64,000 nucleotides of DNA from Bog-756 sp963813525 (GTDB lineage Bacteria; Actinomycetota; Acidimicrobiia; Acidimicrobiales; RAAP-2). Positions 58,557 to 64,000 of this stretch are shown here, piece by piece. Both the position numbers and the translations under genes were made by a program. Position 1 is the stretch's first letter, and the number at the start of each line of letters is the position of its first letter. Under the pieces are notes generated by a model. The model was not told the origin of the DNA, ran no database searches, and worked only from the letters and a program-made list of their open reading frames with translations. The stretch covers positions 2,170,001 through 2,234,000 of the forward strand of contig CAWEZI010000005.1 in the NCBI GenBank assembly GCA_963813525.1, read 5' to 3'.

Positions 58557-60262
58557 GCCCACCCGCCTACTCAGGGACCCAGCTGCGTGAGGAAAGTCTG
58601 CATCCCGACCCGGCGCCGGTCGGGTCGACCTCGTTGGGCATCACCAGCGTGGTGGTCCGGGTGGTGGCGTCGGTGGCCGTGCTGCTCGGCCTGGGCATGC
58701 GCGCCTGGTTCCTCTTCCACCGCCCGGTCAACAGCGACGAGGCCATCGTCGGGCTCATGGCCAAGCAGATCCTGCACGGCCACTTCTCCGCCTTCTACTG
58801 GGGGCAGACCTACGGCGGAGGAGAGCCCTATCTGGTGGCCGTCCTGTTCGGCATCTTCGGCACCAGCGTCTGGGCCCTCCGAGCGGTTTCCGTCCTTCTC
58901 TCGGTGGCGGCGGCCCTTCTCACCTGGCGGATTGTCCGCCAGCTGGTGGTCGATCCGGCTCTGGCCGTACTGGCGGGAGCAGCGGTCTGGGTTTTCCCGA
59001 GGATCGCGCTGTCCGCCTCCACCTTGGAGCTCGGATTCCGGGGTCTGACCACGGCGTGCGGCCTGGGTCTGTTGCTTGTGGCCCTCAAGATCCAGAAGGG
59101 TGACGACCGGCTGACAGTTTTCGCGGGGCTGGGTCTGCTGACCGGTGTCGGTTGGTGGAGTTCGCCCGAGGTGGTCTATTACGGTCTGCCCGCTGGTGCG
59201 CTGGTGGTCGTGGCCATCGTCGGTGACACCCGGATCAGACGGGGCCGGCGCTGGCTCATCCGCCTGATGGCGGCCCTGGTCGCCGCGGCTGTCGGTGCGC
59301 TGCCTTGGCTCTACGCCAATGCCAACTCCGGGTTCAGCTCCCTGCGGACAGGAGCCTTCCAGGTTCCCCCTGGGTCACCCGACTACACCGGTCGGCTGAA
59401 GACCTTCTTCGAGTACAGCTTTCCGATGCTGGTGAATCTGCGGAACCGGGGGAACGGAGCTTGGCTATGGGGTGAGAAAGTCGGCCTGGTTGTTCTCTGC
59501 CTGTTCCTTGTGGTTCTGACCGCGGCGCTGGTGATGTGCGCACTGGCGGGGGTACGGGCACTCATCCTTGCTGTCGCCGTGGTGCTCTTCCCCTTCCTCG
59601 TGGTCCTGTCGCCGACCAGCTGGTTTTGGCAGGACGGCCGCTACGTCGTCTTCGTCGTTCCGATGCTGGTCATCGTTCTGGTGGTCGGGTGCGCTGAGGC
59701 GGCTCGACGGGTGGCCCGGGCCAGGGGCGGAGCGCAGCGGGGTGTGTCGCTGGGCCGGTTGCTGGCCAGCGGTCTGTTCGCACTGGTGATGGCGGTGAGC
59801 GTCTTCAATTTCGGCGCTTTCGTGAATTCCCTGGACACGGTCTTTTCTGGCTGGACAAACCCGGACGCTCCTACCGCCCGAGCGATCGCCGATCTCGAGG
59901 CCAGTGGCATCCACTACGGCTATGCCGATTACTGGGTGGCGTACCGGGTTGATCTCCTGAGCGATGGACGGCTCCAGATCACCACGGCGGGCGCCGATGA
60001 CGACCGTTGGGAATCACTCGACGCCAAGGTGAAGATCAGTCCGAAGACGGCATGGTTGTTCGTCCCGATGACCGCGGCAGGGGTGACCCAGTTCGCTGAT
60101 ACACCGGGGATCGAGGGACCGGGAGGCATCGATGAACCCGAGTTCCTGTCCGCCCTGGGACGACTGGGCGTGCCCTACCGGATCGTCGACACCGGGCTGA
60201 TGCACGCCGTGATTCCCGATCGCGCCGTGACCCCGAAGGAGATCGGATTGCCCGGCAGCTGA
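58553..60262 (+). CDS. GT-C (PMT/ArnT-like) membrane glycosyltransferase
   Basis: About 569 residues if TTG 58553, overlapping the previous stop as TTGA, is the start; TTG 58634 or GTG 58649 just before the first helix are alternatives. The first extracellular loop has HRPVNSDEAIVGLMAKQILHG with the acidic pair of GT39/GT83 enzymes, followed by YGGGEPYLVAVLFGIFG and some ten helices, then a soluble C-terminal part of about 130 residues. It likely transfers a sugar from polyprenyl phosphate to protein or glycan outside the cell; the GT2 enzyme at 62183 could make the donor. Confidence 0.8.
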   Translation: MSPPAYSGTQLREESLHPDPAPVGSTSLGITSVVVRVVASVAVLLGLGMRAWFLFHRPVNSDEAIVGLMAKQILHGHFSAFYWGQTYGGGEPYLVAVLFGIFGTSVWALRAVSVLLSVAAALLTWRIVRQLVVDPALAVLAGAAVWVFPRIALSASTLELGFRGLTTACGLGLLLVALKIQKGDDRLTVFAGLGLLTGVGWWSSPEVVYYGLPAGALVVVAIVGDTRIRRGRRWLIRLMAALVAAAVGALPWLYANANSGFSSLRTGAFQVPPGSPDYTGRLKTFFEYSFPMLVNLRNRGNGAWLWGEKVGLVVLCLFLVVLTAALVMCALAGVRALILAVAVVLFPFLVVLSPTSWFWQDGRYVVFVVPMLVIVLVVGCAEAARRVARARGGAQRGVSLGRLLASGLFALVMAVSVFNFGAFVNSLDTVFSGWTNPDAPTARAIADLEASGIHYGYADYWVAYRVDLLSDGRLQITTAGADDDRWESLDAKVKISPKTAWLFVPMTAAGVTQFADTPGIEGPGGIDEPEFLSALGRLGVPYRIVDTGLMHAVIPDRAVTPKEIGLPGS

Positions 60263-60390
60263 GCTCGATCCGGTCGGTGACCAGCGTTGAGCAGAGGAGC
60301 CGGACAAGAGCGCGGGTGGCGCATTTCATGAGCGTCGGAGCGTCGCCCTGCGTCCTCCGAGTCGACGTTTCCGCAGAGTAATGTGGCCCG

Positions 60391-62022
60391 ATGCGAGAGG
60401 ACGTGGCTGATCCCGCATCGGAGTCCTCAACGATCCTGTTGGACGCCGATACTCCCGTGGCTGTGGGAGACGCCGAAGGTAACAGTCAAAATTATGAGGG
60501 GTCGCGTCTGGTAATTCGGATAGGCGCAGCCTTGTTCGCCGCCCAATTCGTTGCGCTCCTCATCTACTCATGGGTTCAGTACCACCGGTTCGATCTTGGG
60601 ATCGATTTCGCCACCATGGACCAGGCGACCGCCGAAATATCCCATGGGAATCTCAATCCCTACTCGACCATCGTGGGCTCCTCGTACCTCGACAATCACT
60701 TCGGGCTGATCATGTGGCCCATCTCCGCTCTCCTCGTGGTCTTTCGTTCGCCCTATCTGCTACTCGTCATTCAGGACCTCTGTCTTGTCGGGACCGGATT
60801 TCTGACATTCCTGTGGGCATCGGAGATAATCGCAGCGCGAGCGATTTCGAGACGCTTCGGGTACGGAATCCTGGCGGTAGCCGTCGTCCTTCTGCTGATC
60901 GATCCCCTGGTGTACTACTCGGCCGCCCTCGACTTTCACTTGGAGGCAACGGCCACCTTCTTCGCCGTGTTCGCCGCCTACGACATCTGGAAAGGCCGGA
61001 ACCGTCGGGCCTGGATCTGGGTCGCGGTCTGCCTCCTGTGCGGCGACCTTGGTGGCTTGTGTATCGCCGGCATCGGTATCTCCGCTCTGTTGGCCGGCAG
61101 AGCCTCGCGGCGAATGGGCGGAATGCTCATTGTGGTCGGCGTCGTCTGGGTGGCAATGATCGGCGCACTTCACGCCAATCAAGGTTCCTTTCTCAATCAG
61201 TACGCCTATCTGGCCGGCCGTGCCACACTACCTACCGGATCCGGAGCTCTGGTGGTGCTCGGGGGGATGATCACCCATCCGGGTCGGCCCTACCACGCCT
61301 TGGCCAGCAAGGCGCGACTGATCTGGAGATGGCTTCCACCCGGGGGAGTCATCGGCATCATCACGCCGTGGGGATTCGGCGTACCCGCCGTCGTGCTTCT
61401 CAGTTCGGCTCTCCAGGGGGACGTCCTGTTCATCGGTGAACCGTTCCAGCAGTTCGCGGTGGTCCCATTCGTGTTGATCGGGTCTGTCACGCTGCTCACC
61501 GCTCTGGCAGCCAGTCGCGTTCCCCTCTTCGGGTCATCTGCTCATTGGGTCCGTGCGTGGTCCAGCCATAAAGCAGCACGACGGCTGGTGGCCGGCCTTC
61601 TCCTCGTTGGCATATTGCTCGGAGGAGTTCGTTACGCGCACGAGTATCTTGCAGAGTCATTCACCTCCAATGCCACCGGTGACATCCTGCCTTCAACGGA
61701 AGGAGCCGCCTTGAGCACGGTGCTGGCAAAGACTCCTTCCGACGCCGAGGTCATCTCTTCCATCGACATCGTGGGACGGCTGAGTGCCCGAAAGTACTCC
61801 TTTATCTACCTGAATACCACCAGCCCTGTTCCGCTGCGGGCCAAGACGGTCGAGCTGGTGATGGACACGGCACACGATCCCTTCATCTCCGGGCCGGAAC
61901 AGGAAGCGGCGGCCCAGTACCTCGAATCGCGTTTTCACGCGCGCACCCTTCTTCACCGAAACGGGGTGTGGGAACTCGGGTGGTCCGGTTCACCTCAGCA
62001 TTCCTCGGTGGTGATCCCGTAG
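60391..62022 (+). CDS. DUF2079-family membrane protein
   Basis: 543 residues, multi-pass. YHRFDLGIDFATMDQATAEISHG and SSYLDNHFGLIMWPISALL are the DUF2079 landmarks, again a GT-C-like topology with an acidic first loop and a C-terminal soluble part. The function of the family is unproven; an envelope-sugar transferase is inferred. Codons here use visibly more A and T than in the genes before 60 kb, as do the next genes, which hints at different ancestry. Confidence 0.8.
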   Translation: MREDVADPASESSTILLDADTPVAVGDAEGNSQNYEGSRLVIRIGAALFAAQFVALLIYSWVQYHRFDLGIDFATMDQATAEISHGNLNPYSTIVGSSYLDNHFGLIMWPISALLVVFRSPYLLLVIQDLCLVGTGFLTFLWASEIIAARAISRRFGYGILAVAVVLLLIDPLVYYSAALDFHLEATATFFAVFAAYDIWKGRNRRAWIWVAVCLLCGDLGGLCIAGIGISALLAGRASRRMGGMLIVVGVVWVAMIGALHANQGSFLNQYAYLAGRATLPTGSGALVVLGGMITHPGRPYHALASKARLIWRWLPPGGVIGIITPWGFGVPAVVLLSSALQGDVLFIGEPFQQFAVVPFVLIGSVTLLTALAASRVPLFGSSAHWVRAWSSHKAARRLVAGLLLVGILLGGVRYAHEYLAESFTSNATGDILPSTEGAALSTVLAKTPSDAEVISSIDIVGRLSARKYSFIYLNTTSPVPLRAKTVELVMDTAHDPFISGPEQEAAAQYLESRFHARTLLHRNGVWELGWSGSPQHSSVVIP

Positions 62023-62109
62023 TCGAAGGCCCGGCGTCGCCGGTTCTCAGCCCTTTGTCGGTCATGGGAACTCCTTGCGCGGACTCGGCATCCTGAAGCC
62101 GCCAATGCC

Positions 62110-62131
62110 GCCGGGCTAACCTTCACCCGGC
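62110..62131 (+). promoter_or_regulatory. Hairpin in the leader of the GT2 gene
   Basis: GCCGGG (62110-62115) and CCCGGC (62126-62131) flank a 10-base loop, about 50 bases before the start. It may be the terminator of the preceding gene or part of a leader. Confidence 0.25.
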
Positions 62132-62182
62132 ATCTGACGGCGACGCAGACCCAGAATCGCAAAAGGAAGGTTTCCCCAACCC

Positions 62183-62905
62183 ATGCCAGAGCACCACCTC
62201 GAGCCCAAGGACTACAAGACCCTGTCAGTCATTGTGCCCGTGTACAACGAGCGCTCGACGGTGGCGGAGATCATCCGGCGCATTCTGGCCGTTGACGTGC
62301 CTCTGGTGGTCGATCTCGTCGTTGTCGACGATGCATCGACCGACGGCACCGACAAAGTGCTCCAAACCCTGATGAACTCGTCCGTGCGTGTCGTCACCCA
62401 CCAGAAGAACATGGGAAAAGGTGCCGCCATCCGGACTGCGCTCGAGCATGTCCATGGAGACCTCATCGTCATTCAGGACGCTGACCTCGAGTACGATCCC
62501 GACGACTGGCCCCGGTTGCTCGATCCGATCCTCAAGCACAAGGCGGCGGTGGTCTACGGAAGCCGATTCAGCGGTGAGCGCAAGAACATGCTGGTGCTGC
62601 ATTGGATCGGCAACCGGTTCTTGTCCCTGGTGACCAACGTGCTCTACTCCACGACGCTGTCCGACATGGAGACCTGCTACAAACTGTTTGACCGCCGGGT
62701 CCTGGACAACATGGTATTGCTGTCGAACCGCTTCGATTTCGAGCCGGAAATTACTGCCAAAGTCTTGCGACGCGGCTATCGCATATACGAGGTACCGATC
62801 TCCTACGCCGGCCGGGAGCCCGATGAGGGGAAGAAGATCACCTGGCGAGATGGGTTCGGAGCGCTCAGGGCCCTGGTCAAGTATCGCTTCAGCACGAAGT
62901 ACTGA
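62183..62905 (+). CDS. GT2 polyprenyl-phosphate mannose/glucose synthase-like glycosyltransferase
   Basis: 240 residues, cytoplasmic GT-A fold. LSVIVPVYNERSTVAEII, VVDDASTDGT (Asp49-50), NMGKGAAIRTAL and IQDADLEYDPDDW (DAD at 99-101 for the nucleotide-sugar metal) are typical of dolichol-phosphate mannose synthases. AAGGAAGG lies ahead of ATG 62183. There is no C-terminal membrane domain, as in soluble DPM1. It would make the lipid-linked sugar used by the neighbouring GT-C proteins. Confidence 0.9.
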   Translation: MPEHHLEPKDYKTLSVIVPVYNERSTVAEIIRRILAVDVPLVVDLVVVDDASTDGTDKVLQTLMNSSVRVVTHQKNMGKGAAIRTALEHVHGDLIVIQDADLEYDPDDWPRLLDPILKHKAAVVYGSRFSGERKNMLVLHWIGNRFLSLVTNVLYSTTLSDMETCYKLFDRRVLDNMVLLSNRFDFEPEITAKVLRRGYRIYEVPISYAGREPDEGKKITWRDGFGALRALVKYRFSTKY

Positions 62906-62914
62906 TCATTGGTC

Positions 62915-64000
62915 GTGACGAGAGTGGACGATGGCACTCGGTTGCAGGGCGAGCCGGACTCTCCGGTGCCACCGACCATCCCGCACTCTGCGACCTCAAG
63001 ACGACCACTGGTGCCCGCTTGGTTTCCCCTGCGTCCTCCGACCAGGATGTCGGCGGCCATCAGGCGGATTCGCCAGCGCACCCCGCCTCTTGCCGGGCCG
63101 GCAGACGTTCGGTGGTGTTACCGATTGCTGCTCGGTCGCGAAGCGGAAACCCATGGCCGTCGTGGCTACGTCGATCTGGTCACCGATAATGCGGTATCCC
63201 GGGACGAGCTGGTCTCCTTCTTCGTGTCTTCATCGGAGTTTCGCGATCGGCTGTCGGAAAAGTTCGGTTTCACCGATGGCATTCCCATGGCCACGTCGAT
63301 CGGCGATCTGACCATCTACGTCGACTCGGACGACACAGCCATCGGGTCCTTTCTCCGGAAGAATGGTTACTACGAACCTGAGGTGACGGCAGCGGTACGG
63401 AGGTACTTGAAGAATGGAGAGTGCTTCGTCGATTGCGGCGCGTCCTTCGGGTACTTCTCTGTGCTGGCCGGAAGCATCGTCGGCGCCGAGGGCACCGTCA
63501 TCTCGTTCGAACCCGGACCACAGAACCAGTCGTTGTTGCTCCTCAATCTCACGGCCAACGGGATGGACGCCGCCGAGGTGTACCAGGTGGCGCTCAGCGA
63601 CGAGGTAGGGATCTGGCGGTATGGGAGGTCGGGCGCAAACGGGGCCATCTCCTCCTTCGACGGCGACCCGGCCCATCTGGGGGGATATGACCTGGTGCGG
63701 TCGACGACGCTCGATCGCCTGGTCGGTCACAGAAAGATCGACATGATGAAGGTTGATGTCGAAGGAGCCGAAGGTCGCGTCTTCCGTGGCGCGGAAGATA
63801 CCTTGAAGCGTTGGGCGCCCACCCTCGTGTTCGAGTTCTCCCCGCCGTCCCTCGCCGTCACATCCGGTATGGACGGCGAGGAACTGCTTCGGTACCTCCA
63901 TGGGCTGGGTTACTCAGTCGATATTGTGGGGCCCGATCTCGACGTCCCTCGACCCAGGTCGGGGACGGAGATCATTTCTATCTTCGACGATTCACCGGGC
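62915..64000 (+). CDS. FkbM-family methyltransferase with DUF4214-like N-terminus, 3' end outside window
   Basis: The frame is open from 62906 to the right edge (362 codons from GTG 62915); ATG 63047 is a possible later start. VRWCYRLLLGREAETHGRRG with SSSEFRDRL is a DUF4214-like module found in surface-glycan proteins. The methyltransferase follows: SAM loop CFVDCGASFGYFSVLAG, ISFEPGPQNQSLL, TTLDRL and MMKVDVEGAE, all FkbM marks. FkbM enzymes O-methylate sugars or polyketides. Only 9 bases separate it from the GT2 gene if GTG 62915 is used. Confidence 0.82.
   Translation, partial: MTRVDDGTRLQGEPDSPVPPTIPHSATSRRPLVPAWFPLRPPTRMSAAIRRIRQRTPPLAGPADVRWCYRLLLGREAETHGRRGYVDLVTDNAVSRDELVSFFVSSSEFRDRLSEKFGFTDGIPMATSIGDLTIYVDSDDTAIGSFLRKNGYYEPEVTAAVRRYLKNGECFVDCGASFGYFSVLAGSIVGAEGTVISFEPGPQNQSLLLLNLTANGMDAAEVYQVALSDEVGIWRYGRSGANGAISSFDGDPAHLGGYDLVRSTTLDRLVGHRKIDMMKVDVEGAEGRVFRGAEDTLKRWAPTLVFEFSPPSLAVTSGMDGEELLRYLHGLGYSVDIVGPDLDVPRPRSGTEIISIFDDSPG

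Noticed and set aside
62906..63311. Frameshift or pseudogene at the start of the FkbM gene
   Set aside because: The correct frame is continuously open from 62906 to the window edge with all FkbM motifs; the apparent breaks belong to other frames.
1..64000. tRNA, rRNA, transposase, integrase or phage genes
   Set aside because: None was recognised on either strand by eye; intergenic gaps are too short for rRNA and no cloverleaf or transposase motif was seen.

Overview
The window is uniformly GC-rich and densely coded. It carries F420-type LLM oxidoreductase, cytochrome P450, TetR and many acyl-CoA dehydrogenase, crotonase and MaoC genes, together with fused branched-chain-type ABC transporters. 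This suggests a high-GC actinobacterium with a lipid- or steroid-degrading lifestyle, perhaps of the Acidimicrobiia type. That placement is inference from gene content. No rRNA, tRNA, CRISPR array, insertion sequence or prophage gene was seen, and no gene-free stretch exceeds 300 bases (the longest are 1344-1622 and 54922-55163).

Layout. (A) 1-7984, plus strand: the end of a fused CoA-transferase, then a solute-binding lipoprotein, a LivH-LivM-LivG triple-fusion transporter, a LivF ATPase and a thiolase, the last genes overlapping by 4 bases. (B) 8012-15102: a minus-strand set (acyl-CoA dehydrogenase, thiolase-like protein, amidohydrolase, crotonase) and a divergent plus-strand acyl-CoA dehydrogenase and LLM oxidoreductase. 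(C) 15159-20900: CoA ligase and TetR on minus; P450, gluconate-2-dehydrogenase-subunit-3-like protein and GMC oxidoreductase on plus. (D) 20991-23644, minus: 2-hydroxyacid dehydrogenase, Zn-ribbon/OB-fold (DUF35) protein and an Ltp2-like thiolase homologue, resembling the retro-aldolase pair of steroid side-chain degradation. (E) 23725-30089: an FGGY kinase, then a minus-strand run of ABC exporter, PIG-L deacetylase, SDR and zinc alcohol dehydrogenase. (F) 30290-41540: an orphan solute-binding protein, GH13 enzyme, ThuA-like protein, a secreted beta-propeller-like protein, and a tight five-gene set: GH4 enzyme, 3-hydroxyisobutyrate-dehydrogenase-type enzyme, aldolase, FGGY kinase and LarA-type nickel racemase homologue. 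(G) 41614-46754: a second Liv-type transporter in which the LivF ATPase is fused to a major-facilitator transporter, followed by fused LivHM and LivG. (H) 46765-49667: TauD-type dioxygenase, alpha/beta hydrolase and NagB-like isomerase. (I) 49825-54921: a beta-oxidation set with two hot-dog dehydratase subunits, a crotonase, a two-domain acyl-CoA dehydrogenase and an SDR. (J) 55164-64000: cell-envelope glycosylation (DUF2142, DUF2079, a GT-C transferase, polyprenyl-phosphate GT2, FkbM methyltransferase) plus a secreted dimethylformamidase-like protein. The last part, from about 60.4 kb, looks visibly less GC-rich.

How it fits together. Regions A to D and I read as uptake, CoA activation, hydroxylation and beta-oxidation/retro-aldol cleavage of a hydrophobic carboxylic acid. 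The same operator-like motif (AARCGAACGTTTG) lies upstream of the region A transporter and between the TetR and P450 genes, so TetR may control both. Region F reads as an uncharacterised glycoside or sugar-acid pathway. The most unusual items are the MFS-LivF fusion and the LarA-containing sugar cluster.
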